Source: Myxococcota bacterium (GTDB lineage: Bacteria; Myxococcota_A; UBA9160; SMWR01). Taken from it: a stretch of 64,000 nucleotides of DNA. Positions 8,375 through 16,909 of this stretch are shown here, piece by piece. The DNA is taken from NCBI GenBank assembly GCA_039030075.1, contig JBCCEW010000017.1, forward strand, positions 1-64,000, read 5' to 3'. Below the pieces are notes generated by a model that did not search any database, was not told the origin of the DNA, and saw only the letters and a program-made list of their open reading frames with translations. Positions within the stretch are counted from its first letter, which is position 1; each line of letters begins with the position of its first letter. A program made the translations under genes and the position numbers.

Positions 8375-9280
8375 TCACCAACCCAGGTTGGTGATGAACT
8401 TCCGCTTGATCTCGAAGTGATCGAGGTTGTACCCGGAGCAGGTCCAGGCCGGCACATGGCCCGTGTACTTCGGCGCCGTGCACATGCTGCTGGTCGATGT
8501 CGTGCTCGTCACCGCCCCGGCCGAGTGGAAGGCCACCGCGCCGTCGTCCTCGCCCGGCAGCAACCACGACGAGTACCACCAGCCGTCGTAGCCCCCGATG
8601 TGATAGACGGTCTCGCCGTTCGTGTCGTTGTGGTTGTAGGAGTTCCGGGCCTCACTCGTGCCGAGGTGCCCGGCGTAGTCGCAGGGACCGAAGATGTCGG
8701 CGAAGAGGTTCCCGGACAGCTCGCTGCCACCGCCGGCGCCCGCGGACGTCCCGACCCAGTGGATGTTGTAGTTGGTGTTCGAGTTGGCGAGACGGTGTCC
8801 CACCACGTTGTCACCACCGCTGTAGTTGACCACGTAGCACAGGTTCGAGCCGGTGCAGCAGCTGTCGAGGTAGACACCGACGGTATGGCTGCCATCCGCC
8901 AGGCCACTGTGGTTGGTCTGCACCGCCTTGACGTCGATGCTCGTGTAGCCCGACTTGTTGGCGAGCGCGTCGTTCCAACCCTGGGAGCACATGCCTCCGA
9001 CGTGGAGGATGTAGCGACCGCCCGAGTTCGGCGTGCAGCCCGTGTTCCCGTTGCACACCGGCTCGTAGTCCGCGCAGCAATCCCCGAAGCTCGCGCACTG
9101 GGCGTCGCAGTAGCAGCTGTTTCCGTTGTTCCCCGCGCCCGCACCTCCACAGGCGCCCACGCAGGTACCCGCGTCGTCCCCGCCCACACCGGCGAACGCC
9201 GGAGCGCCAAAGGACAACACTGCCATCAAGGCGAAACCGATCCAGGTGCTTCTCGAGAACCGTACCGTGTACCGGGCCAT
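8375..9280 (-). CDS. Secreted protein: somatomedin-B-like cysteine domain plus alpha/beta-hydrolase-like domain
   Basis: 301-residue exported protein. Residues 1-30 are a signal peptide ending APAFA. Residues 40-76 hold eight cysteines (40, 44, 56, 58, 62, 68, 69, 76) in the order and spacing of a somatomedin-B knot, including CDAQC and GDCCADY. The rest contains HVGG (93-96), a GTSAG motif (177-181, candidate nucleophile Ser179) and a C-terminal NLDHFEIK whose His could complete a catalytic triad, so it resembles an extracellular alpha/beta-hydrolase. More cysteine pairs (CC at 141-142) suggest disulfide stabilisation. The ATG follows GGGGAGGGAAACGC; an upstream start at 9346 would spoil the signal peptide. 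The hydrolase call is inference. Confidence 0.72.
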   Translation of the reverse strand: MARYTVRFSRSTWIGFALMAVLSFGAPAFAGVGGDDAGTCVGACGGAGAGNNGNSCYCDAQCASFGDCCADYEPVCNGNTGCTPNSGGRYILHVGGMCSQGWNDALANKSGYTSIDVKAVQTNHSGLADGSHTVGVYLDSCCTGSNLCYVVNYSGGDNVVGHRLANSNTNYNIHWVGTSAGAGGGSELSGNLFADIFGPCDYAGHLGTSEARNSYNHNDTNGETVYHIGGYDGWWYSSWLLPGEDDGAVAFHSAGAVTSTTSTSSMCTAPKYTGHVPAWTCSGYNLDHFEIKRKFITNLGW

Positions 9281-9463
9281 GCGTTTCCCTCCCCGTTCGC
9301 GCCCCGTTTGGCGAACAATCTCGCCCACGTGAGCGGTGGACCGCATGCCCTCAGGCTATGGGAGCGCGTCGAGAAGAATCAAGAAAAACAGGAGCCTGGA
9401 GAGATACTTGCGAGTGCCGAAGTGACTGGGCGTCAGTTCGATTCGTGGGCCGGCTGCGTCCGT

Positions 9464-9985
9464 TCAGGGCGCGGATCGCCGCGGCTGCTCCGCGTCGCAG
9501 GCGATCGCCGCGAGATGTCGCGCGCCGGCGTCGTCGTATTCCCCTCGGCAGTAAGGCGCGAGATCGCGTCGCGCGGCTTCGCTTCGGGCACGGGAACCCA
9601 GCAGCTGCCAGCCCGCGTCGCGCTCGGCTGCGCCGACCGCCTGCCGTGCCCCCCGCTGCAGTCCGTAGTCGGGGTGGTAGAAGGCGTAGTCCGGGGGATA
9701 GGTCTTCCAGATCCACATGCGCGCACTCGGCGCGCAGCGCTGCGGAAGCGTGAATCGCCCGTCGGCATCCGTTGTCGTCCAGCGCGCCACGTAGACGGGC
9801 TGCGCCGCATCGCTGCTCCCGACGCCGCGGTGCCACTCGAAAACTTCGGCACCCGCGATCGGCGCACCGCTGTCCGCGTCGACCACCCTGCCCTCGGACG
9901 CGGAAAGCGAGAACGGACCGAGGTCCACGACGCAGCCCGGGAACGCCAGCGCCGCGAGCGTCACCGCGGCTCTGCCCCAGCCCAA
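9464..9985 (-). CDS. Lipoprotein with carboxypeptidase-regulatory-like domain
   Basis: 173-residue putative lipoprotein: a hydrophobic N-terminus ends in lipobox AFPGC (Cys18). Residues 30-80 (EGRVVDADSGAPIAGAEVFE ... TTDADGRFTLP) match the beta-sandwich carboxypeptidase-regulatory-like fold common in secreted bacterial proteins. The C-terminal 80 residues are not recognised. The start appears to be TTG, 11 bases after the stop of the upstream double-CMD gene; a GTG seven codons later would leave too little signal sequence. It is the last gene of the leftward 16.9-9.5 kb operon, and what an exported lipoprotein does there is unclear. Confidence 0.7.
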   Translation of the reverse strand: MGWGRAAVTLAALAFPGCVVDLGPFSLSASEGRVVDADSGAPIAGAEVFEWHRGVGSSDAAQPVYVARWTTTDADGRFTLPQRCAPSARMWIWKTYPPDYAFYHPDYGLQRGARQAVGAAERDAGWQLLGSRARSEAARRDLAPYCRGEYDDAGARHLAAIACDAEQPRRSAP

Positions 9986-9996
9986 CGAACGCCGCC

Positions 9997-10806
9997 TCAG
10001 GAAGCGGCCCCGCGAGCGGCCATCACCTTGTCGAGCAGGTGCTTCCCGTCGATGGCGCGGGGGAAGCCCGCGTAGATCACCATCGTGAGCATCACTTCGT
10101 CGAGCTCCTCAGGGGTCACGCCGTGATTGAGCGCACCTCCCAGGTGGATCTCGAGCTCATGGGTGAGGTTCAGCGCCGTCAGCAACGCGACGACCACCAG
10201 GCTGCGGTCGCGACGCGTCAGCTGCGGGCGCGACCAGACGTCTCCGAAGGCGTAGTCGAGCACCCAGCGACCCATCTCTCCGAGCTGTGCGACGGTGGCA
10301 TCGGCCGGGGCCTGCATGTCCGCGCCGGGGATCCCGAGCAACGTGCTCAACACGTCCAGGCCGGCACTGCGGCGATCGGCTTCCGAGCGCGCGGCCAGGC
10401 ACGACGGCGTGTCGTGGCGCGCGCCTCCGTCGCGTTCGCCGAGCACCCCGGCGAACTGGACCGCACCGCCGAGACCGCAGGGCATGCCCGCGTATGCGGC
10501 GACCTGCACGAAGACCTCGTCGATCTCGCTGCGTTCCAAACCATGGGTCAAGCCGCCGATCAGGTGTTGGCGGAGCTCCCGTTCGCGTCCGAGCCCGGTC
10601 AGCGCCGCGATCACGATCAGACTGCGATCTCGGCGCGACAGCTCCGTTCGCGTCCACAGGGCGCCGGCCCCCTGTTGCACGGCGATCTGGCCGAGCGCAC
10701 CCAGGCCCTCGAGTGCCTCCACCAGCGCGGCGCCGGGCTCGGCGCCGCCCCCCAGCTTCGAGAAGACCTCGGCTCCCTGGGCGCGCCGCTCCTCGGAGCT
10801 CGACAC
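9997..10806 (-). CDS. Tandem carboxymuconolactone decarboxylase family protein
   Basis: 269 residues made of two carboxymuconolactone decarboxylase (CMD)-fold units. The first spans about 45-115 (ELSRRDRSLIVIAALT ... HGLERSEIDEV ... AAYAGMP), the second about 190-260 (QLTRRDRSLVVVALLT ... HGVTPEELDEV ... VIYAGFP). Neither unit has the CxxC of AhpD, so a peroxidase-reductase role is unlikely; a lactone decarboxylase or isomerase-like role in ring catabolism fits the neighbours better. The start is GTG, directly abutting the TAG of the upstream double CoA-transferase, which implies translational coupling. Single-unit proteins of about 130-180 residues are the common form. Confidence 0.85.
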   Translation of the reverse strand: MSSSEERRAQGAEVFSKLGGGAEPGAALVEALEGLGALGQIAVQQGAGALWTRTELSRRDRSLIVIAALTGLGRERELRQHLIGGLTHGLERSEIDEVFVQVAAYAGMPCGLGGAVQFAGVLGERDGGARHDTPSCLAARSEADRRSAGLDVLSTLLGIPGADMQAPADATVAQLGEMGRWVLDYAFGDVWSRPQLTRRDRSLVVVALLTALNLTHELEIHLGGALNHGVTPEELDEVMLTMVIYAGFPRAIDGKHLLDKVMAARGAAS

Positions 10807-13179
10807 CTAGAGCCCCACCGGCTTGGTCCCGATCACACCCGCGGCCGCGAGCGCGGCGAGGCGCTCGTCGTCGACGCCGAGGGCACCGAGTACCTCGCGG
10901 TTGTGTTGCCCCATCGTCGGGGTCGCCCCGCGATGCCAGTGCTCCACGCTCGCGAAGCGGAAAGGCGGCCCGGTGAGTGGGTGCGTGCCCGCCACCGGGT
11001 GGTCGATGTCTTCGTAGAAGCCGCGGGCCTTGAACTGGGGATGCTCGCTCGACCGCATGGCCTGGACGACCACACCCGCCGGAATGCCCGCCGCGCACAG
11101 ACGCTCGACGGTCTCGTGCAGGGGCTGCTCGCGGGCCCAGGCCGCGATGCCCTTGTCGATCTCGTCGTGACGCGCGCGCCGCCCCGCAGCCGTGTCGAGC
11201 GCGGCGTCGCGACACCAGGCCGGCTGGCCCATCGCCTCGCAGAACGACTGCCACTGGGCGTCGGTCGCGATCGTCAAGGCCATCCACTGCTCGTGGCCTT
11301 CGCACGCGTAGAGATTCTGAGGTGCCCCCTCCGGGCCGCGATTGCCGGCGCGCTCCAGCCGCACGCCGTAGGCCGACCACTCGATCGCGACCTCGGCGGC
11401 CGCGTTCAGTGCGCCCTCGACCATCGTGCACTCGAGGAGCTGCCCCTCGCCCGTGTGTTCGCGCTCGGCCAGCGCGACGAGGATGGCGTAGGCAGCGTGC
11501 ATGCCGGCGAGTGGATCGCACGGGCCGCGGGGGATGCGGGGCTGGTCGTCGACGTGGCCGGTCATCCAGGCCAGTCCGGAGATCTGCTCCATCGTCTGGG
11601 CGAAGCCCACGTGGTCGCGCCAGGGCCCGGACAACCCGAAAGCCGGCATGCGCACCTGGATCAGGCGCGGGTTGAGAGCGTGCACCGCGTCCCAATCGAG
11701 GCCGAAACCGTCGACCACCCGGGGCGAGAAGTTGTCGACGAACACGTCGACCTCACCGAGCAGCTGCTTGCAGAGTGCCAGGCCCTCGGGCTTCGCGAGG
11801 TCGAGCGTGACACCGCGCTTCGTCGTATTCGCCGCCAGGGTGACGTGGGAGCGTTCCCACCATTCGGGCTGCGAGATGAACATGCCGCCGGCCATCCGCA
11901 TGCCGTCGGGCTTCGAGCAGGCCTCCAGGCGGATCACGTCGGCACCGAGGAAGGCCAGCATCTGACAGGCCGACGGGCCGGCCCACCAGGCCGTAGCGTC
12001 GAGGATCCGGAGCCCCTCCAGCGGCAGCTGGGGCTTCGCCGCCTTGCCGGGTGCCGTGCCCTTCGGATGCGGACGCGCGTGGGACTCGATCGTGCCCGTG
12101 TGCTCCCCGAGCCGCGGCGGCGGCTCGGGCGGACGCGGGCGCTCGCCGTTCATCTGGTAGCTCGGCGCCGGCTGGAGGAAGCCACTGCGCGGGTTCGGGA
12201 CGTGGTTGCCGCGCGCCTTGAAGTGCGGGTGCTCGAGCACCATCTCGCCCGTGCACACGGGGGCGACGGGAATGCGCAGCAGGGCCGCGCGCTCGACGAT
12301 CTCCTCGGTCGTGTGCTGGGTGGTGAACGCGCGGACGATCTCGTTCCACTCGTCCATGCGCGCCATCCGCGTCGGGACCTGCCACCACTCGTCCGGGCTC
12401 TCGGCCACCTCGGGCCGTTCGATGAGCAGACAGAAATCGCTGAACTGCTGGCGCGTGTTGGTATTGAAGCCGACCCAGCCGTCGCGGGTGGGCTCGATGG
12501 AAGGGAGCTCGACCGAGCGCGCGGGCTCCACCACTTCGGGGCGGCCGAGCAGGCTGTTCAGCAGGTCCACGTAGATCGTCGACCCGATGTTCGTGACCTC
12601 GGCGAGGGAGAAGTCGATGAACTCACCCTGGCCGGTCTCGCGCGCCCCACGCACCGCCGCCAGGGCGGCGACCGCTGCGTAGGTGCCCGCGATCCAGTCG
12701 GTGATGCGCCCGCCACTCTGGACCGGCGGCTGTGTCACCAACCCGCGCGACGAGATGCCACCGCTCTCGGCCTGGATCGTGAGATCCGATGCGGGGCGAT
12801 TGGCGTAGGGCCCCTCCTGCCCGAAGGGCGTGATCGACAGCACCACCAGGCCCGGGTAGCGCTCGGACCAGTCTAGGCCCGGGAAGGTTCCCGGAGCGTG
12901 GGTCTCGACGACGAGATCGGCACCCGCGACGAGTTCCTGCACTTCCGCCGAGTCGGGCGCGCCGACCACCGAACGCTTCGAGCACGAGAGGAACTGGAAG
13001 AGCGCGCCGTCTTCACCGGCGAGGTCCTGGTGGCTGGCCGTCCAGCTCCGCAGCGGATCGCCCGCCTCGGGCTCGATCTTGACGACGTCCGCGTAGGCGT
13101 CGGCCAACAGCTTCGTGACGTAGGCCCCTGCGACGCGGTCACTGAAATCGAGAACGCGAATCCCGCGCAAACCCTGCAC
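10807..13179 (-). CDS. Double-domain family III CoA-transferase (CaiB/BaiF)
   Basis: 790 residues: two complete family III CoA-transferase units fused head to tail (about 1-370 and 388-790), joined by a Pro-rich linker (345-385). These enzymes move CoA between acyl-CoA and a free acid through an aspartyl-CoA anhydride. In unit 1 the active-site region is TGQGEFIDFS, with catalytic Asp189. In unit 2 it is TGEGQLLECT, so the equivalent residue is Glu583. The enzyme is normally a dimer of interlocked 400-residue chains, so the fusion may be a built-in heterodimer with one altered site. It starts 61 bp downstream of the deazaflavin-reductase gene and abuts the CMD gene. Confidence 0.9.
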   Translation of the reverse strand: MQGLRGIRVLDFSDRVAGAYVTKLLADAYADVVKIEPEAGDPLRSWTASHQDLAGEDGALFQFLSCSKRSVVGAPDSAEVQELVAGADLVVETHAPGTFPGLDWSERYPGLVVLSITPFGQEGPYANRPASDLTIQAESGGISSRGLVTQPPVQSGGRITDWIAGTYAAVAALAAVRGARETGQGEFIDFSLAEVTNIGSTIYVDLLNSLLGRPEVVEPARSVELPSIEPTRDGWVGFNTNTRQQFSDFCLLIERPEVAESPDEWWQVPTRMARMDEWNEIVRAFTTQHTTEEIVERAALLRIPVAPVCTGEMVLEHPHFKARGNHVPNPRSGFLQPAPSYQMNGERPRPPEPPPRLGEHTGTIESHARPHPKGTAPGKAAKPQLPLEGLRILDATAWWAGPSACQMLAFLGADVIRLEACSKPDGMRMAGGMFISQPEWWERSHVTLAANTTKRGVTLDLAKPEGLALCKQLLGEVDVFVDNFSPRVVDGFGLDWDAVHALNPRLIQVRMPAFGLSGPWRDHVGFAQTMEQISGLAWMTGHVDDQPRIPRGPCDPLAGMHAAYAILVALAEREHTGEGQLLECTMVEGALNAAAEVAIEWSAYGVRLERAGNRGPEGAPQNLYACEGHEQWMALTIATDAQWQSFCEAMGQPAWCRDAALDTAAGRRARHDEIDKGIAAWAREQPLHETVERLCAAGIPAGVVVQAMRSSEHPQFKARGFYEDIDHPVAGTHPLTGPPFRFASVEHWHRGATPTMGQHNREVLGALGVDDERLAALAAAGVIGTKPVGL

Positions 13180-13240
13180 CCTTGTCTCCTTCGGCCCCAG
13201 CGCCGGCGGAGGCCGGCGCGCGGGCGACCGCCCTACCCTA

Positions 13241-13753
13241 TCACGCGGCTCCGACCCCAGCGGCGCGATCCGACTCCGGTGCGACGCGCCGCAAGCGGAA
13301 CAGGCGAATGTTGCGGTCCGTCCGCTGTTCGTAGATCCGGATCTGTGGGATCAACGCACACACGAGGTCCCACATCGCGCTCTTCTCCGCATCCGTCAGC
13401 ACTTCGGCGCGCGCGGTGTAGCGCTCCCCGGCGGCCTGGACCTCGACTTCCGGATGCGCCTCGAGGTTGTAGCGCCAGCCCGGGTGCCGCTCCTGTCCCA
13501 TCGCACTGGCCACGACGTGGGCGTGTCCCTCGTGCTGGATCGACGCGAGATGCACCGGACGGATGCGACCGCTGCGCCGGCCCCGCGTGAGCAGCGTGAC
13601 CATGGGCATGTCGGGCTTGCCCATCGAGAAGAATCGCCCGTTCGTGGCGCGGAAGACCCAGGGGTCGAGGCGGGACGCCACGTTCCGGATGAACCAGATG
13701 GTCGCCGGGTGGGTGGTGATGCGAACGGTGAGATCGTCGCTGGGCGCGCCCAT
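13241..13753 (-). CDS. Deazaflavin (F420)-dependent nitroreductase-family protein (DDN/DUF385-like)
   Basis: 170-residue protein of the deazaflavin-dependent nitroreductase / F420H2-dependent quinone reductase family. Diagnostic features: TLLTRGRRSGRIRPVHL (about 53-69), then VVASAMGQERHPGWRYNLEAHPEVEV (about 80-105) with the W..NL..HP.V core. Members reduce quinones or enones with reduced F420 or bind heme or flavin. It lies 7 bases after the P450 stop within the same leftward operon, so it may supply or consume redox equivalents in the same pathway. It implies, but does not prove, that the organism makes F420. Confidence 0.85.
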   Translation of the reverse strand: MGAPSDDLTVRITTHPATIWFIRNVASRLDPWVFRATNGRFFSMGKPDMPMVTLLTRGRRSGRIRPVHLASIQHEGHAHVVASAMGQERHPGWRYNLEAHPEVEVQAAGERYTARAEVLTDAEKSAMWDLVCALIPQIRIYEQRTDRNIRLFRLRRVAPESDRAAGVGAA

Positions 13754-13760
13754 CGCCTGA

Positions 13761-14954
13761 TTACGCGGTCCCCGTGAACTTCAATGGGATGTGCTTGATC
13801 CCGTCGATGAGGTTCGACCGGAGGTACGAGATCGGCCCGGCGAGCTCGAGGTCGTGCATGCGATCGAGCACGCCTTCGAACATCACCCGGGTTTCGAGCC
13901 GCGCCAGGTGCGTCCCGATACAGAAGTGCTCCCCGACGCCGAAGGCCAGGTGGTGGTTGTTCGGGCGGTCGATCAAGAAGCGATCCGCATCCTCGAAGAC
14001 TTCCTCTTCACGGTTTGCACTCGGGTAGTAGAGCAGCAGCTTGTCGCCCTTGCGGATGCTCTGGCCGCCAAGGGTCGTGTCCTCGAGTGCGGTCCGACGC
14101 ATGTAGATCACGGGCGACTTGAAGCGGAGCATCTCCTCGATCGCGCCGGGCAGGAGGCTGCGGTCTGCGCGCAGACGCTCCAACGCCTCGGGGTGTTCCA
14201 TCAGGAGCAGCAGACCGTGGGCGATCAGGTTGCGGGTGGTTTCGTTGCCCGCCACCGACAGCAACAGGAAGAAGGAATCGAACTCCATCGTGCTGAGACG
14301 CTGGCCGTTCACCTCCCCGTGAAGCATGGCGCTCATCAGGTCCTGCCGGGGCTCGGAGAGACGCTCCTCGGCGAGCCCGTTCACGTAGACGTACATCTCC
14401 TGCGCCGCTTTCGTGGCCTCCTCCATCCCCACGACGTACTCGGAGTCCTGGTTGCCGATCATTCGGTTGCTCCAGTCGAAGAGATCGCGGCAGGCCGACT
14501 GGGGCACACCGAGGAGCTCGGCGATCACGCGGAGCGGGAGCTCGGCGGCGACATCGACGACGAAGTCGCAGTGCCCGCGGTCGACGACGGCATCGAGGAT
14601 CGCTTTCACGATCTCGCGGTGATGGGGCTCCTGGGCCGCGATCTGACGCGGCGTGAAACCACTGGCGACGAGGGACCGGAAACGCCGGTGATCCGGCGGA
14701 TCCATGCTGATCATCGACTGGAAGTTCTCGCCGTTCGTCTCGATGCTGCTCCCCGCCGCCGAACTGAAGACTTCCGGCTGACGCGAGATCTCCTTGATCG
14801 CGTCGTAGCGACAGACGACCCAGTAGCCGGGCCCGCCGAGGTAGTCGCCCTCGTGCCAGTGAAGGGGACCTTCGTTGCGCAGCTCGCGGAACAGCTCGTG
14901 GGGAAAGCCATCGGCGAAGGCATCGGGGTTGCTGACGTCGGGTAGATCGCGCAT
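13761..14954 (-). CDS. Cytochrome P450
   Basis: 397-residue soluble bacterial class I cytochrome P450. I-helix oxygen-binding motif AGNETT (235-240), K-helix ExxR (Glu284-Arg287) and heme-ligand loop FGVGEHFCIG (358-367, Cys365) are all intact. The overall sequence (DPPDHRRFRSLV, ATGF-like and ANREEEVF segments) resembles the CYP124/125/142-type families that oxidise sterol or branched lipid side chains in actinobacteria, but the substrate is inference. ATG follows AGGAG; the same reading frame stays open upstream through another gene, which is chance. No ferredoxin gene is adjacent, so electrons must come from elsewhere. Confidence 0.93.
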   Translation of the reverse strand: MRDLPDVSNPDAFADGFPHELFRELRNEGPLHWHEGDYLGGPGYWVVCRYDAIKEISRQPEVFSSAAGSSIETNGENFQSMISMDPPDHRRFRSLVASGFTPRQIAAQEPHHREIVKAILDAVVDRGHCDFVVDVAAELPLRVIAELLGVPQSACRDLFDWSNRMIGNQDSEYVVGMEEATKAAQEMYVYVNGLAEERLSEPRQDLMSAMLHGEVNGQRLSTMEFDSFFLLLSVAGNETTRNLIAHGLLLLMEHPEALERLRADRSLLPGAIEEMLRFKSPVIYMRRTALEDTTLGGQSIRKGDKLLLYYPSANREEEVFEDADRFLIDRPNNHHLAFGVGEHFCIGTHLARLETRVMFEGVLDRMHDLELAGPISYLRSNLIDGIKHIPLKFTGTA

Positions 14955-15007
14955 CGAGGCTCCTGTGTCGTCGGATCCTGTCTCGTCGGAAGCGGGGTTC
15001 GGCCCGT

Positions 15008-15730
15008 TCAGGGCGTGCTGCGGTTCACCGGCCGTTCGTAGGTGCCGAATAGCCAGTCGTAGAACATGGTGAGCGTGGCGTAGTTGCCCTGGTTCATGTC
15101 GACGTGGTGGGCGGCGTGAACACCGGTGATGTAGCGGAGCACGCGCCAGGGCTGCTGCGGCAAGTCGACGAAGGTGTGGTTGAGAGTGTTCAGCTGGGTG
15201 AAGAGCAGCGTGGCGATCGCCATCGAGTAGGCACTCAGGGGCGCCCCGGCGACGGCCGCTACCAGCGGAATCGCCCCCAGGAACAGGCACAGGCCGATGA
15301 AGGTCTCGAGCGGGTGCACGTAGAGCGCATCGACGTAGGTGGGCGTGCGCGCCTGGTGATGCAGCGCGTGGACCTTGCGCAGGAGCTTTCCGTGAAAGAT
15401 GAAACGATGGGTCCAGTAGTAGAAGAAGTCGAAGACCAGCAGCACGGCGACGATGTCGACGGCGTGACGCCACAAGGGACGCGGCGTGAGATCGATGCAG
15501 AAAGGCAGGATTGCGATGTAGAAGACGACGTTGGTCAGCAACCCGTAGCGGTTGTTCTCTTCCACGGCCTCGCGGAAGCGCTTGCGGGCGAGCTTCGGCT
15601 TGTCGGCAGAGCGGTTCAACTCGCGCATCCGCTGCAGGACCGGGACCTGGAAGACGAGGAAGCGACCCACGATCGTCGTGGCGATCAAAGTGGCGACGAA
15701 GACCAACGTGGCCATCCAGTCGTAGCTCAT
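15008..15730 (-). CDS. Sterol desaturase / fatty acid hydroxylase family membrane protein
   Basis: 240-residue di-iron membrane hydroxylase. Histidine clusters HRFIFH (about 119-124), HALHH (about 132-136) and HAAHH (about 216-220) sit among four hydrophobic stretches. ATGA overlap with the end of the tandem MarR gene implies translational coupling, and the P450 starts 53 bp downstream. Together they suggest sequential oxygenation of a hydrophobic substrate. Confidence 0.9.
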   Translation of the reverse strand: MSYDWMATLVFVATLIATTIVGRFLVFQVPVLQRMRELNRSADKPKLARKRFREAVEENNRYGLLTNVVFYIAILPFCIDLTPRPLWRHAVDIVAVLLVFDFFYYWTHRFIFHGKLLRKVHALHHQARTPTYVDALYVHPLETFIGLCLFLGAIPLVAAVAGAPLSAYSMAIATLLFTQLNTLNHTFVDLPQQPWRVLRYITGVHAAHHVDMNQGNYATLTMFYDWLFGTYERPVNRSTP

Positions 15731-16878
15731 GGGTTGCTCCCCGAAGCGTCGGCGTCCAGGAGCGCGGCGAGCCGCAGGGCATCGCGACGCCCCAGCTCGC
15801 GGCGCAGGCGACGCGCCAAACGCGGAATGTCGGTGTCCCCCTCGGCGACGGGAGTCGCGGTCGTGGGGCGATCCGAGGGCGCACCGAAGATCTCTTCCTC
15901 GAGGTGCAGGGCGCGGAAGAGCTGGCGCGCCCCATCTGCGAGCTCTGCGTAGCCCGCATCACCCAGCACCTCACGAAACGCGGCTTCGAGCCCTTCGATC
16001 GCCGCCACCGAGTCTTCGAGCACGCGCCCGCCGCGACGCGTGAGGCGCAAGAGCGCACCCCGCCGATCGCGCGGGTCGGGCTCGCGCACCAGGATGCCGA
16101 GCTCCTCCAGATCGCGCGCCGTCGCGTGGATCGCCTGACGACTCACCCCCTGAAGCTTCGCCAGGACGTGGGCGCGCGCGCCCTCCGGACCAATCAGCGG
16201 CAATACCTGCGCGTGGGACATCTTGAGGCCGCGATGTCCATGAGCGAGCGTCGCCTCCATGAGGTCGCGTTGCACGCGCTCGGCGACCATGGGCAGGACG
16301 CCGATCGTCCGCCGCGCCCGCTCGGTGAGCTCGGAAGCGGCCGGGCTCGGCACTTCGAGCTCGAAGAGGCGGGCGAGCGTGCGGGTGAAGCGCCGGTACG
16401 CCCCCTCCCCGAGCACGTCGGCGTAGATCGACTCGCAGTCGAAAATGATCCGGATCGCGTCTTCGACGAGCGCCCTGCCCCGATCGGTGAGCACGACGTG
16501 CTTCGACCGCCGGTCCACGGGATCGGGGCGCCGCTCCACGTAGCCCCCGCCTGCGGCGTGCGCGACCAGCTGGGAACACGCCTGTTTGCTGATCGCCAGG
16601 CGCGACGCGAGCGCACCGAGGGGACGAGACTCGAGATAGACCAGGGACAGCAGGGTCCCGAGGCTCGGGCGCAGCGCGCGGTAGCCGCACTCTTCGGAGA
16701 GACGCTGCATCAGCCGCGCCTGGAGATCCCGCGAGATCCCCATCAGGTGGCGGGCCACGTTGTCGCGATAGCGCTCCCACGCTTCGGGCGACGCGGGCGC
16801 GAATCGGGCAGCTCCCCGGCGCCGTCCCGATGCGGGTGACGCCGCGGACTCCGGGCGGCTCGCCGGGGACGCGCTCAT
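15727..16878 (-). CDS. Tandem MarR-type transcriptional regulator (two winged-helix domains in one chain)
   Basis: 383 residues containing two MarR units: the first at about 38-175 (ALASRLAISKQACSQLVAHA then RRPDPVDRRSKHVVLTDRG), the second at about 200-325 (LQGVSRQAIHATARDLEELG then REPDPRDRRGALLRLTRRG). Each has a recognition-helix region followed by the D.RDRR wing. MarR proteins usually work as dimers of about 150-residue chains, so this is a covalent pseudo-dimer with two non-identical DNA-reading heads. It is divergent from a BVMO gene across a 161-bp gap holding GTCAA/TTGAC half sites, and is the first gene of the leftward hydroxylase/P450 operon. It is probably a ligand-released repressor of both directions. 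Confidence 0.85.
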   Translation of the reverse strand: MSASPASRPESAASPASGRRRGAARFAPASPEAWERYRDNVARHLMGISRDLQARLMQRLSEECGYRALRPSLGTLLSLVYLESRPLGALASRLAISKQACSQLVAHAAGGGYVERRPDPVDRRSKHVVLTDRGRALVEDAIRIIFDCESIYADVLGEGAYRRFTRTLARLFELEVPSPAASELTERARRTIGVLPMVAERVQRDLMEATLAHGHRGLKMSHAQVLPLIGPEGARAHVLAKLQGVSRQAIHATARDLEELGILVREPDPRDRRGALLRLTRRGGRVLEDSVAAIEGLEAAFREVLGDAGYAELADGARQLFRALHLEEEIFGAPSDRPTTATPVAEGDTDIPRLARRLRRELGRRDALRLAALLDADASGSNP

Positions 16879-16909
16879 GGGGCGACCTTACCCAGAGCCG
16901 GCCCGCGTA

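Noticed and set aside
5446-8394. A 982-codon plus-strand frame across the transporter, MAPEG and unknown membrane protein.
   Set aside because: Shadow of three real genes in other frames; no signal, motif or ribosome-binding site.
9772-12876. A 1034-codon open frame on the plus strand opposite the fused CoA-transferase and CMD genes.
   Set aside because: Arg/Ala/Gly/His-rich antisense sequence without domain pattern; high GC removes stops. The minus-strand proteins have complete catalytic motifs.
13761-16058. P450 as part of a 765-residue fusion with upstream sequence.
   Set aside because: The upstream half translates the desaturase and MarR genes out of frame; the P450 has its own AGGAG and ATG at 14954.
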